Shown here: in pieces, positions 11,344-23,915 of the stretch
Layout of the letters: each line of letters begins with the position of its first letter
How positions within the stretch are numbered: position 1 is the stretch's first letter
Source: Strongyloides papillosus
Taxonomy: Eukaryota > Nematoda > Chromadorea > Rhabditida > Strongyloididae
Assembly: GCA_005656395.1 (NCBI GenBank)
Contig: SRSI01000049.1
Coordinates: forward strand, 124,001-188,000
Reading direction: 5' to 3'
Length of the DNA: 64,000 nucleotides
Notes under the pieces: generated by a model
What the model was told of the DNA's origin: nothing
What the model saw: the letters and a program-made list of their open reading frames with translations, nothing else
Databases searched by the model: none
Program-made: the position numbers and the translations under genes

Positions 11344-14300
11344 ATGTCTATACTATTATATTTCTTGGCTGCTTCTTTGGCCTTGGTGCCATTATCAATA
11401 TACTGTGAAGAAGTTACAAACTATTTCCCTTCTGTTCCTGGAATCATCAATGAAACAACATTTCCGGTCAGGTTAACGGTCAATACAACTTCAGATGTCG
11501 TACTCATAAAGTGTCCATACTTTGGGTATAAACATACAAATGATAGTAAGGAATTTTCTCCCAATACGTTTTTGAGACGATCAGCACTAACTTATAATAC
11601 CGACAACGAGCTGTTTGCGTGGATACCCTTAATGAAAAAATCTCCTGGGCTCATAAACGTTGATTGTGGAGGAGTTATTTTTATGAATGATACTGGAAAC
11701 CAGAGTTGTCATTGGAAGTATGATGTATACTGGGGGAATTATGGAAATTCTTCAAATCTTCCTGAAGCGACGTTTATACCATTAATGGTTCCGTTAATGC
11801 ACACAAAATGCAACAGTTCACCTGCTGATGAACCTCTTGTTTTCACGAAGAATAAGAACAATGAGCTTGTGAAGGTTAATTCATCGAATGACAACGTAGT
11901 CTATATCAAGAAAATGTTTTATTATTTTGAAAAGCCTAAGGAGGATGATGTTAAAGAAGTTTTGGAGCCATGTGCAATAACAATAGCATATAGTGAATGC
12001 CCATCGATAATTTTACCGGACTGCAAATCAAATTTAACTATACGGACTGGAGTAACTACTATCGGTATGGCAAATACAAGTCAAGTTATTCAAGTAAAAC
12101 TTCTATCAAGATTTCATCCAAATTACTACGATGGGGAGATTATCAGCTATTCAAGGATGAATTTCACCGAAGATAAACTTATCAATACTGAGGGTTCTTC
12201 AAAAAATATTACCTCACAATTTGATGTGAATGTGTATGACATTGTAGAGTTAACGTACAAGTGCTTAGGAGCTTCGGGTGAATACAATATAATCTCACAA
12301 ATCTTTTATTTTGAACCCAACACTACGGAAGGCGGACTTGAGGAAGTAGCTTACGTCAAAGAAGATGCTGAGATTCAACCAAATTGCTCTCTTACTTTTA
12401 TGAACATTGGATATCTAGAAGCCATTACTCATCATGGAATCACAACAACGTCGGATAAATGGAATGACACTTATATAACCGATGAAAGATTCAAACTTAA
12501 GGATGGTTATATTTTTTTAAAAGATATCAATGATCGTGTTACAGAACTACAATGTGTCTACGAGACACTAGGTAGTAAGATAACAAAACTAAAACAATTT
12601 ACTGCCGGGAAATATGTTACAAATCCTGGTGGTGGAAGATCAATTGATACAAGTGTTCCAGTTGTCGATAATACTAAATTGGAGAAAGCCATTGAAGAGA
12701 AAAGGAGGAAGATGTCAGCATACCATAAAATGGTACATGCTTATGGGAAGCTTACTACACATGTCCTCATCATCATTCTTATTATTGTAGCGGCAATTAT
12801 TACTACAATATTGTGTACACTTATGTATATATGCATCATAATACCTCATAAAAAAATGAACGAGCTCAAAGTGAAGAATCCTAATTTATATAATGTTTGG
12901 GATATTCTTACAGTGGAATCTTTTGAAGCATATTGCATGGGGATTACCGATAAAAATTATATGCATAACTCTAAACCTACTTTTAAAATCGAAGGAGGTG
13001 AAGAAGCTGATGTTGGGATAAATGATGAATTTGATGAATCCTTAGTTAAGAGCTACGACGATAGTGATAAGAAGATAAAGGCCCATTATGTTTATAGTAT
13101 CTCAGATAATGTAAATTATATTCATTGTGATGTAAGTTTACAAAATTCAAAAGCATAAATTCTTTATTTTAGGGTCCAACAATAACTTCACTCTACACTT
13201 TCTGGAACATGGTTTTTAAAGAGAATATTGGAACCATTATTGCGATTATTTATGATACTGATGGAGGAGTACGAAGTAACAAAAATAAAAAACTATATTG
13301 GCCAGAGGGTTCAAGTAGATATGTTGATATAACAATTGATTGTTTAACAGAAATGCCAAGAAATGTTGCTTCTTCCCATTGTTATGAATTTAAGATGAGT
13401 AGGATGATGATAGGTGGTGAAACAAAGTATTTTAAATTATATCACATTTATGATTGGAGAGAGCATGAAATACCACAATCGGAGAAACAGTTTGTTGAAA
13501 TACACCAAAAAATCATCACCGATGCCGAAAGGGGCAATATTCTTATCCACTCAACTGAAGGCACCGATTCTCGTGTTTATATGTTAACGTACTTTGCATG
13601 CATATACAGTGCTTTAGCTGTTGAATTGTACACAGCAAATCCTTTGGAAATTATCAAAGGAATTCGTAAAAAACGGTATGGTGGAAGCATTGGAAAATAC
13701 GAGTTTGCTTATGTGGTTAAAGCATTCGTTGCATTATTGTTTAAGAATGGGAAACTTGCCAATCCATCTGTACGTCGTATGAAACTATATTCAAGCTACA
13801 AGAAGTATCTTTCTAATTTTTTGAGTCACCAATCAAGTATGAATAGTGATTTGGAGCAATTCCTGAGTTTTGTTAATGTACTGGACTCAGGAAAGTTGGA
13901 TGAATATGAAGCTATCTTCACTAATATTGGAACAATGACTAGTTTGGATCTTTCAAATAGCTGCAAACGCTTCTTTATTGCAGCCAAAAATAAATATGTA
14001 AAGAAGACACGTTACTCGGATATTGTATGTCTTGACTCTACTGCCGTCACTATTAGAGGACAACCAAGCACAGACATGGAAAGCTTCATACACGCTAATA
14101 AGTTTGTGTATAAAACCAGTGATCAGAAAGAAAGAAAATTAATTTTATGTCAGGTAAGTAATTAACATCAATATCATTAAACTTTATTTATTTTTTTAGG
14201 GACCACTGGATGATACAAGAGATGATATGCTTGATATGATCTTCAGGTACAAGATTTCATTAGTTGTTATCTTGGTTAAGCCTGAAGAAGCCAGTCCAAG

Positions 14301-14904
14301 ATACAATAAATGGACTCAATATTTTCCAGAGGGCAATACAAGTCTAATGTTTGACAGTTATTTTGTCACGAGAACAAATTACAAGGGTGTTGATTTAAAC
14401 TGTATATCTGAATCGGAGTATGTTATTGAAGGCAACAATGGAGAAGGTAAATTCAAGTTTACCGTACTTAATTATCATGGTTGGCCAGATAAAAGTAAGC
14501 TGAGACAACTAACAATATTTCTTACCCACAATTTTTTAGGTGTACCACCTGAACATTTAAGTATCTACGAGCTATACAAAAGAATTATTAGTTTCAATAC
14601 TGATAATTATATCGCAATACATTGTAGTGCAGGAGTTGGGAGAACTGGAACTCTTGCTCTAATAATGTATTTAATAGATACAATTTCATTGTTCCCAGCC
14701 TTCAATCCTGTAGCAAGATTAAGATGCCTCCGACAACATCGCTATGGAGCTGTCCAAAGATATAACCAATTTGTATTTGCTTTATTGGTTGTTTTCCAAC
14801 ATTATAAGGAGGATATAGATGAGATGGATTCAAGTGCTTTTGGAAAGTTCCATACTCTGGCACGTGAAATTTTTATGAGGGATGGATGTATAGCTAAGAA
14901 TTGA
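11344..14904 (+). CDS. Receptor-type tyrosine phosphatase with inactive D1 and active D2, complete
   Basis: Exons are 11344-13131, 13173-14153, 14200-14494 and 14540-14904, giving 1,142 residues; introns are 41-46 bp. Residues 1-20 are a signal peptide. The ectodomain to about residue 470 has a dozen N-glycosylation sites and several Cys, with no family I recognise. A membrane helix spans about 473-501. D1 (about 505-830) starts with a proper GPTITSLYTFWNMV stretch but has lost catalysis: the loop is HSTEGTDSR (Cys to Ser, Arg to Ser) and WPD is DWREHE. D2 (about 875-1142) has TRYSDIVCLD, FIHANKF, GWPDKS, HCSAGVGRTG (about 1048) and a Q-loop, so it should be active. In classical receptor PTPs the membrane-proximal D1 is the active one. 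The partial gene at 1-1518 is a paralogue with the same introns. The start is the Met before the signal peptide. Confidence 0.93.
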
Positions 14905-15207
14905 TGTGATTTTAATTAGATTTAATTTTTTTAATTTGTAATGTAACCGTAAATTAGTCATAAAGTGAACATTGAAATCAGTTTTTTTTATTATTTATGT
15001 TTGTTTTATTTGTAAAATATAATTGTAAAACATTTGGAATTTGACAATATTTATATTTTTGATGTGATTTCAGATAGCTTCAAGATTTCTAAAATCCATT
15101 TGTCATGGAAATATTAAATATAAATACTATTTAGTTTTTCGGGGGAAATTTGCTCAATAGCGTAATGATCTATGAGGTGCACACAAATTAAAAATTCCGC
15201 AATTAAA
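14905..15207. other. 3' flank of the phosphatase gene, nothing else seen
   Basis: AT-rich sequence between the stop codon and the inverted-repeat element. No frame or RNA gene is recognised. Confidence 0.5.
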
Positions 15208-15951
15208 GGTTGCAAATTTAGGTAAAATTCTCAAGTATATTGAATTAACTATATTCTATTTGGAAAACAGAAAAATAATATATAAAAAAATTAAGAATTG
15301 AATAAATTTATTATAAACTAATTGATATCCTTAATTAATCTTATATACTTAATAAAAGTTTAAAATATTTAATACAAAATCACAAGAATAATGTTAGTAC
15401 TTAAAAAAATTGTTATTTAAATATCAGAAGGACTTTCTTTTTCTAAATATTTATAATATATTTGTATTTTAATATAAATTTAATAAAGATTTTATTATTA
15501 TAGTTAATTAGTTATTAATATATATGTAGTGTGAACTATGTAAAAAATTTTTTAATAAATAATTTTCAAACATTTTACTTTTATTATTTTGTATAAATCA
15601 TTTTTTTAGTCATACAATGTTGATCTATTTATAAAATTCTTGATAATTTTTATTTTGTTTTGTGTTTTCATTAATAAAATTTTTTAAGTTTATATTGAAA
15701 TACAAATATATTATTAATGTTTAACAAAAGAAAGTCCTTCTATATTTAAATGACAATTGTTTAAGCATTAACAGTATTTTTTGTCATTTTATATTCTAAA
15801 ATTTTATTGAGCATATTAGATTAATTTAGGATATCAATTAGTTTATGATAAATTTGTTCAATTCTTAATCTTTCTATATATTATTTTTTTGTTTCCAAAT
15901 AAAATATAATTAATCAAATATATTTGACAATTTTACCTAAAATTGCATAAC
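15208..15951. mobile_element. Foldback/MITE-like element with inverted repeats of about 240 bp
   Basis: The left arm (about 15208-15450) and the reverse complement of the right arm (about 15715-15951) match over about 240 bp. Shared blocks include AATTTAGGTAAAATT, AACTAATTGATATCCT and AGAAGGACTTTCTTT, in the same order and spacing. About 270 bp of AT-rich DNA separates the arms. There is no ORF. It is probably a non-autonomous DNA transposon or foldback element; I could not assign a superfamily or a target duplication. Confidence 0.6.
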
Positions 15952-16818
15952 AATTCTACCTAAAAATGTAATACAATTTTACATGAATTGTTAAGAAAAT
16001 ATATTTATAAGATATAGTTTTTGGTGTCCCCCTTTTCAAACAATTCCCAATGCCCTCTGAATAACTGATTGGTTCCAAACCTGTATCACAATCAACTTTT
16101 ATTGACCCAAACTTTACAATATTACTCACAAAGATAAAATTACACAAAATAAAGTATAGTGAAGTAAAGTGGCCACCTAGGGATAACATTTATAAATTAC
16201 AAAATTATACTTACTTATACTTATCCTTCGATCTCTTAACAATTCCTGAGATCTCCCTCAACCGTCTATGAAACCCCTAGTGGTCTACAAAATACAATAT
16301 ATTAGAAATACATTACAATATAATTAAGATAATTAATAACATTACAATATAACACGTCATACATATAAGATTTTGATTACATAAAAAACGACTACAACTA
16401 TTACCTAAGTTAATAAAATGAATAATTTGATGACTCTCGCCACCTTTTATAATAACAAAAACAATGTTCTCGAATTTTCCAAACAGTTTCCCAACTGTCA
16501 TATTTTACTGTTATGTACATATTAAATTAAGGAATTTTTAATTTGTGTGTCGTCAATTTAGGTTTATTATCACTTTTTTTAAAGATTAGTATAAATAATT
16601 GCAATCATTTCATTATTGTAAAGTAATGAGCAATGTTTTAAAGTACGATAAAAATATAAAAATTTCTACATCAATTATTAAATGGTTTTCGGAACAATAA
16701 AATATAATACTTTTAATTGTTATACTTTAATATGATTACAAAAAATACGGGATAATGTTATAAAAAAAAGATATTTTGTTTCTAAATTTTTGGGTTATTT
16801 AGAAGCAATTTTATGTAA
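15952..16818. other. AT-rich spacer with weak minus-strand frames
   Basis: Two minus-strand frames (16189-15956 and 16501-16313) have a slightly protein-like composition, the second followed by a donor-like GTAATAG. I could not join them into a gene or name a family. They may be remnants. Confidence 0.25.
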
Positions 16819-19800
16819 TTAAGGGCATATAGCATTTGTAACGTCACCTTGTAAATTTGAATCATTAAAGTTAAAAACAAAATTTGTCAATGCTGAATAG
16901 TTAAAATTATCAGTTGATGAAAGCTTAACAACAACGAAATTAACATTATAATTCAAAGATGCTATTACTTTTTTTGTTGAAACAATCTTATCAATTTCAT
17001 CTTGTGTACTTGTTTTAGTAAGTAAAACAATTATAAAATTTTTATATGATGGTGATTCGTCTCTCAATTTTTCGTTAAATCCTGTTAAAAATTTATCCAT
17101 TGTCTGATCTGATGGCTCAGATGGAAAAGCTATTGGAAATAAACTTTTATCACAAAATGTTTGGCAATCCTTGGCATTTTGGCCTAAATATGCTATCATA
17201 CAATTCCATTGTTTTGTATTAGTCATAAGTGTGATATCTGACTTTGGTAGTATTGAAAATAAAAGAAATATTTGTTTTTCTTTTATTGAATTAACATCAA
17301 TTGAAGCTTGATTTATTGAAATATCCCAATTAGAAGTTATGTCTTTTATCTTTGAAACTTGCTTAAAAAAATATAGTTTAATTTCGAATTTTTAACTTAC
17401 ATCATAAAAATCTTTATCTGTAATATTTTGTCAGTGGTCAATTACAAAAAATACACTATTGCTACATTTCGGTTTCAGTGGTAAGATAGGTGTTGTATCA
17501 ACACTTGTTGATTGGATTGATGTTGTTGAAAATGTATTTGATAAAGTAGCTAAAATTTAATATAAATGTTCAAAAAATCACTATGCTTACATGATTGTAT
17601 TGATGTAGAAAATATTGTTGATAAAGTTGAAGATGGAATGAATATCGGTGCTTGTGTCATGTTTAAATGTTGTTGTTGATTCATAATTAGTTGTTGTACT
17701 AATAGTTGATTGACTTATTGTTGAAGTAATACATCTTATCTCACAAACCATTGAATCGTTAAAGAATTTGACTAAATTTGTTACATTACCCATTGAGAAA
17801 TCGTAATAAAATATATTTGATGGGTTTAATTTTTCTTCTAAATACATTGATTGATTTATGTCACCCAAAACAATAAAATTAAGTGTTCCTTTATTTTTAA
17901 GACTTTTAGCATATTCAACAGAATTGTCAATATCATCATAGTTGTTGAAGAAATAAATATAAATATAGATAACGTATTACTTAATGGTAATTTTAAACTA
18001 TTAAGATTACTTAAAAGGTTTGTTAAACTTAGTCCAGAATCTTGATTAATAACAGATAGAATAATATTAAACAATTTTCTACTATCAATTAATGTAAAAG
18101 GTAATTTTAATGTTTTGTCATTATACCATGCGAGAGCAATTTTTTCAAAATCTTCCCATCCATATGCTATATTATTTCTTATAACATCAATTTCATCATT
18201 AAACGATGTTGTGTTTAGATTATAAGATGCATCTACTGCCAATATTATTTGACCATCGCAAATTTTTCCTGGATGTCCTTCAATGCACGGATTTGTTGAC
18301 GAGACAATAGTACTTGTTGTATCTAAAAATTTAGTTTGATTTATAGACACAAAAAAAATGGCTCAAATAAAAAAAATGTAGTAAGATTTGTCCCTAATAT
18401 AAAAAATCAAAATTTGAATTTGAGAATCATTTTAACTAAATTATTTTTTATAAAGTATCTTAATAAAACTTCAGTGAAAAAACAAATTTGCAAAAACTCT
18501 CATTTCTCATAAAAAAAATTTTAGACGCTTATCACTAAGATATTCGTTAGATACTACATACAAAAATTAAAACAGTGATTTAAAATTTATTAAATATCTT
18601 TAGTTATATACTAATATAATTTCATTTTTTATATGATTTTAGACACATTTTTAGGCCTAACTTTTTTTCTGCATTATAATTCAAGATCATCCTTGAAAAT
18701 CATATTAATGAAAAGTTAGAAGATATTATGTGTTTTTATTCATAGTAAAAATAACTTTTATATATTTTAATGGGGAATTAGGAAAAATTACCTATACAAC
18801 ATCATTAATTAATAATTATTTACATTGTTAAATGTCAATTATTTTTCATTATCATTTTTATGAAATTGTTTAAATTCTTAATTTATTATTGTTAGTAGAT
18901 TGCTTAAAAAAAGTTTACAATTTTACATGAAAATGAATTTTTATAATACACCCCAAACTAAATTATGAGAAATAAATTGGTCTTTAAGATTAGAATAACA
19001 TAATAAAAGATATTAAGAACAAAAAAGTTTCTTTAGTTTATAAATACTAAATTACATACACTTCTGTGCAAAAAACGTCATATACATTACGAAAACATAA
19101 TATTTTGCATCATTCGCAATTATACTATTGTCGGATATTATTTTTTTAAATTTTAATATAACTATAATTTTTTAAAATATGAAATATTTTTCTTATATTT
19201 CAACTTAAAATGTCAAATTTAGTCTCTTTTTTATGTAATATTTTGAAATCTTTTTTTAAATGGAAAGTTTAAACAAAAATTTACATGGTGTAGTAATTTC
19301 AGGAGTTGGATAATTTAATGTTGAAGTAACAACTGAAGAAGAAGTAGTCGAAGTTAAACTAGAAACTGTTGGTGAATTTGTTTTTGTTATTGCTTGAGTG
19401 GTTGAAACTATTTCTGAAGTTACAGTTGTTGTTTGTTGAGTTGATGTAGGCATAATATAATTGTTGCATGCCATAGATTTATTAAACCAAGATGTCAATG
19501 TAGGAATGCTATCTAAAAAGTAAAAGTTATATACATTTGATGGATCCAAATCTTTTAAATCGTCTGCCTTTATGGTATTTGCCAAAATTATAAAATTCAA
19601 TGTTCCTTTATTTTTTAATAATGTTGAATATTTCTGTGATTTTAAAATCTCATCATCTGTAATATCAGAAATAAAAATAAAAGTAGATTGTAAATTTCCA
19701 GAAGCCAAAGGCAAAGAATTTAACGTTTCCATTAATATACTAAGACTTGATCCACTTTGTTGTACGATTAAATCAACAAAATTTATTAAAGCTTTACGAC

Positions 19801-20847
19801 CTCCAATACTGTTGTATGGGAAAAATGGAGAAACAATACTATTATAACCAGCTTATGATAATAACATAAAGTTTGTGTAATTTTGTGTAATGTTATATTT
19901 AATTAAATTTTTTTGGTTCTCAAATTGATAATTTGACAAAACATCAGTTGAAGCATCTACAGCTATTACAATACTATCTTGACATTTCGAAGGTAATATA
20001 ACTGGTGTTGTTGCTAAAATTTAATTATTAAATTTGACAACTTAATTTTAATCTTACTTGTTTCAATTACAGATGTTGTTGATGAAGGTAGAGTTAATTG
20101 TTTAGTTGAGGATAGTGAAGTTGTAGTAGATGATTCTGTAACTTTTGTTGTTATAGCAGGGCATGTACTATTACAACTTAATGTTGAATTAAAAAAAGTC
20201 ACTATTGATGATACACATTCTGATGTAATATCCCAATAAAATATATTTGATGGATTTAAATCTTTTAAATCATCTTCATTAATAATATTTCCTAATAAAA
20301 TAAAACTTAAACTTCCTTTGTCTTTTAGTACTTTTGAACCATTAATTGAATTTAATAATTCACTTTCACTTAAATGTGATAAAAATATATATGTTGAAAT
20401 GGAATCACATTCAGTTGGTTTCAAAGTATTTAAGTTATCTAACAATAAACTCAAAGACGATCCATTATTTAATTGAATTGATGAAAGTTCACTATCAAAT
20501 TCATCTTTGGTATTAAAAGTATTAAATTTAGTTATGTTAATATTTCCATTGTACCATGCTAAAGAAACTTTACTATAATCTAAGGAATCTGAAGCAAGAT
20601 GATCTTTAATTAAATTTATTTCCAAATTAAAAAGAAAAGGAAATAGAACATCACTTGATGCATCCACAGCAAATATTATATCCGTCTTGCAATCAATTTT
20701 GATTTCATTAAACTTAAAATATAAACATGAAGTTGGATAGACATTTTCATTGAAATTTTCTAATTTGCTTGAATCTATTTTTCCATGTGATGTTGTTATA
20801 CATGGTATAGAAAAATACGTAAATAATAAGAAAATGAGTAAAATCAT
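16819..20847 (-). pseudogene. Secreted multi-domain von Willebrand factor A protein, broken
   Basis: The frame starts at 20847 with a signal peptide. Exon 1 (to 20058) encodes an intact vWA-like domain: DIIFAVDASSD (MIDAS-type DxSxS region), then SLAWYN, then a Thr/Ser-rich linker. Exon 2 (20013-19285) encodes a second vWA domain (SIVIAVDASTD) but has a TAA at 19855-19853 where its paralogue has the Leu of SLAWYN. Exon 3 (18322 to about 17590) encodes a third (IILAVDASYN...LAWYND) with a frameshift near 17945. Exon 4 (17549-17401) has an in-frame TGA. Exon 5 (17361-16819) ends with a Cys-containing domain and a normal stop. The 960-bp gap between exons 2 and 3 is far larger than the other introns. 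Tandem vWA domains suggest an extracellular adhesion or carbohydrate-linked protein. Only the first 316 codons could still make protein. Confidence 0.7.
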
Positions 20848-20886
20848 TTTTTTGTTAAATAGAATAATGATGTAAATTTGAAACAA

Positions 20887-21383
20887 TGAAATAAAGAATG
20901 TTTATTATCAACGGTGATTTTATTGCTATCTACTGTTGGAATTTTATGTAATAATGATAAATGATAAGTAAGCTAAGAAAAAATGTTCATTAGAGTTATT
21001 TGTCAATATCTTAGTAAGTATATATGGTAATAAAAAGTAATAATTTTTGTCTGATATATATTTTGTTTTTTTGTATGAAATTAAACTATAAATTATCTTA
21101 ATATTTATGTCCTTTTTCTTAGTATCATCTTTATGATATTTTATTTTACGCTTTTGCGCTGATAAAAATAAATAATGTCTTAAATTATTCATGCCCGTTT
21201 TTACTTGAACATGTTACAGCTAGCTAAAAAGGTGTATACATGTAATTATAAGCTATAATCTGTTTACAGATAATTTTTTGTTGACTATAAGATGGAAGCT
21301 GTTTATAAAGCTATGAAATAAGAACATTATCTGTATCTAGATTGTATACCAACAACTATATATATTCAATAATATATAACATA
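20887..21383. other. AT-rich spacer, upstream of the vWA gene
   Basis: About 500 bp with only low-complexity Lys/Ile-rich frames (20944-21192, minus). Nothing is supported. Confidence 0.5.
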
Positions 21384-22118
21384 CAGTGTAACCTCTTAAT
21401 AAGAGAAACCTCTATTTAGTCACCGTAAAATCTGGTGCCGAATTTTTTTTTTAAATTTCCATACAAAAAAACCTCTAATTAAAGTACCTCCAAATAATCA
21501 TGGTAATTAAGAAAATCATATGCATTTTTGCATTTATTTTAACCTCTAAATAGTTTCTTAGTCAACTAGAAGCATGAATTTAATGAAAAATTTTCTAAAA
21601 TTGATATTTTAGAGAGTAATGAAAATACGTGTGGTAATTTAAAATTGGAAGGATGCTCTGATTTTAATAATAATGAAGTCAGTGATTCTGATAATGACGA
21701 TGAAATTACTCAAGAAGTAACAAAGGATGAAGTTTTTAGGGGTCTATACAATTTAAGAACTTATATCAAAAATTCTAAAAAAGACGATTGTCTTCCTCTT
21801 ATAGCCCGTTCAGAAGATAAAATAGTAAACCATATCACTAATTGCAGTTCTTACTCTAAGATCACGGAATACTTTAAATAATGTACTAAAAGATAAATAA
21901 TTACAATTAGACTATTTTTAATATTTATTTCTTTTTGTTTTTTACTTTATATGGCACTTTTTTTATCATTTAACATTGCCTAGTAAATATTTATACATAT
22001 TATTAGATTTTAGTCATCAATATTAATGATATATTTAATAACCTCTAAATAAGTAAAACCTCTAAATATTCACCAAATTCCTTGGTCCCAGCAAGGCTCT
22101 TATTTGGAGGTTACACTG
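21384..22118 (+). mobile_element. Internally deleted pogo/Tigger-like DNA transposon
   Basis: The ends are CAGTGTAACCTC at 21384 and its inverse GGAGGTTACACTG ending at 22118, flanked on both sides by TA (21382-21383 and 22119-22120), as expected for the Tc1/mariner superfamily. Subterminal copies of AACCTCTAA(A/T)TA occur at both ends. The 735-bp body keeps only the last part of a transposase gene. Confidence 0.8.
21570..21881 (+). pseudogene. C-terminal fragment of a pogo/Tigger transposase
   Basis: About 100 codons open from 21570 end at a natural stop (21879-21881). The acidic stretch (SDSDNDDEIT) followed by VTKDEVFRGLYNLRTYI and a final KITEYFK is the usual tail of Tigger/pogo transposases, downstream of the DDE core. 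The DNA-binding and catalytic parts are missing, so it cannot transpose on its own. Confidence 0.65.
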
Positions 22119-22137
22119 TAATTTGCTTATACACCTG

Positions 22138-22968
22138 CACTCACAAATTATTGCATCGTTTTCCGTCTCATTTGATCATTTTTCTCTTTTTTGACTTATT
22201 TTAAATTTCGGTCGATACAATTTTTAAAATTCAATTTTTGTCTTAATTTATTTCACCGGTTAGAGTTATAATGTCATCAAATCACCGCATATACAAATAA
22301 TATATTCGATAAAATTATAAGATGATTTTGAATGTATATTAAATAAATTTATATTTTGATAAATATATTGAATTAGTATATCATAAATATAACAAATTTA
22401 CTAACACCTTCAAACACAAAATTTGTTATTTTTAAAAATCAATTAAAATTTCTCGAAACTTTCAATTTAGTAGTAAAAAATATATAAATTACAATGCCAT
22501 TGTAGAAAGTAGATAGCAAATATTTTTGATTCGTTTTTAAGCACAATATAACGTATAATTCTTATTTCTTTCTCTTATGTAAACTAAATTCAATCTCAAA
22601 TACCTTTAATTTCTATAAATCCTCTAACTTATTTTAACTTTTGTGTTTATAATATATTTTATGAATAAATATGAATGATTTTCATATATTTTTCAAGTTA
22701 ATTTCATTTACTTAAATTTGGCGAATGTTTTTTAAATTATTTCATTTTCCTTCCAAAAATAAGAAAAAGCCAGATGAGGATAAAACCATAAAAAATCTAT
22801 TTTTATCATAGTTCAATTCAAAAAATTTTAAATTTTATATATTGCAAAAAAAAATTTTATGGCGCCAATGTACGCACATACATAAAAATATGTTCGAAAA
22901 TAATTAATTATTGTATCGTCTCATTCTAGAGAATGGTTCGTGTATTTCGATACAATAATTTGTGAGTG
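22138..22968. mobile_element. MITE with inverted repeats of about 21 bp
   Basis: CACTCACAAATTATTG followed by CATCG at 22138 is matched in reverse at 22968 (CACTCACAAATTATTG followed by TATCG), one mismatch in 21. Both ends also carry CGTCTCATT-type subterminal sequence. There is no coding potential in the 831 bp. The element begins 18 bp after the pogo-like element ends. Confidence 0.5.
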
Positions 22969-23505
22969 TATGTTTACAAGTCCATACAAAATTAAAATAT
23001 TTTTATTTTATCTATAGATCCTTAGTGATAAGAAGGTAATATACAAAAAAATTGAATAGCGTTATCATAGCTTATTTAAAAACTTAATTAATATTTGAAA
23101 TTTATGAGTCATTACTTATAAACTATTCTTTTCACACAATACATTTCTAACTTCTATATCGTTTAACTTTTAACTTCAAGATCTTTAAAAGAAAAATTAG
23201 CTTTGTTGAAGAGATTTTAACAAAGTTTTTTTCTACAAATTTTTATATTTGAAGATAGAATAAGTGATTGACAAGCTCTGTCAATGTTCTTTTATATTCT
23301 TTTTAAATGATGACATTGATGGCCTCATGACCTAACAATAAGCAATCTCAGAAATCAAGAGTTAAACTTGTAGTATTTTTCTTTCACTTTAGAATTTATT
23401 CATTTTGAATAACAGTATTTAAGGAAAATGTTTATTTCAAGCAATAAGTTTACTATTTCAAAACTTGCAACATTTTTTAGTTGTAAAAGAAATATTTGTT
23501 CAAAA
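22969..23505. other. AT-rich spacer, nothing seen
   Basis: About 540 bp without a protein-like frame, RNA gene or repeat that I recognise. Confidence 0.5.
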
Positions 23506-23792
23506 TTATAAATAAAAAAGTTGAAAATATCTTTCAGTAAAGTGGTCCATTTTCTTTTTTATTTTAAAAGAATTTTTTTTTTCTCCATTTTTTTCATCTT
23601 TTTTATCACCTCCTTCTGTATCTTCTTCTTCATCTTTTTTTTTAACTTTTTGTTCCTCTCTCCTTTTCATATTTTTTTCTTTCGTTTCGTTGCTTAAACT
23701 TCTCTTCAACTTTTCTCCTTAATTCTATTAAATCCTCCCCTGGATTATCTTTGCTGATTTCGAGCTCCTTTATTAAATCTATATTTTAAAAA
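23506..23792 (-). pseudogene. Lys/Glu-rich coding remnant
   Basis: A minus-strand stretch after an acceptor-like AAAATATAG reads DLIKELEISKDNPGEDLIEL and on into basic helix-like sequence in one frame. A second frame encodes a very Lys/Glu-rich 67-residue segment. One frameshift or a short intron would be needed to use both. It lies downstream of the NADAR fragment and could be the tail of the same gene. No family is recognised. Confidence 0.3.
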
Positions 23793-23915
23793 TATCTTAA
23801 ATCATAAAAACATTCTTACTTAATATTTTTTTTCTTTCCACGTACACATATTTGATAAATTATTAATTCGAATTTATATTAAAACCAGCTGAATACATTC
23901 TCTTCTGTTATTTTT

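Noticed and set aside
20944..21192. Minus-strand frame of 82 residues as a gene
   Set aside because: Lys/Ile/Tyr-rich low complexity with no homology by eye and no splice continuation.
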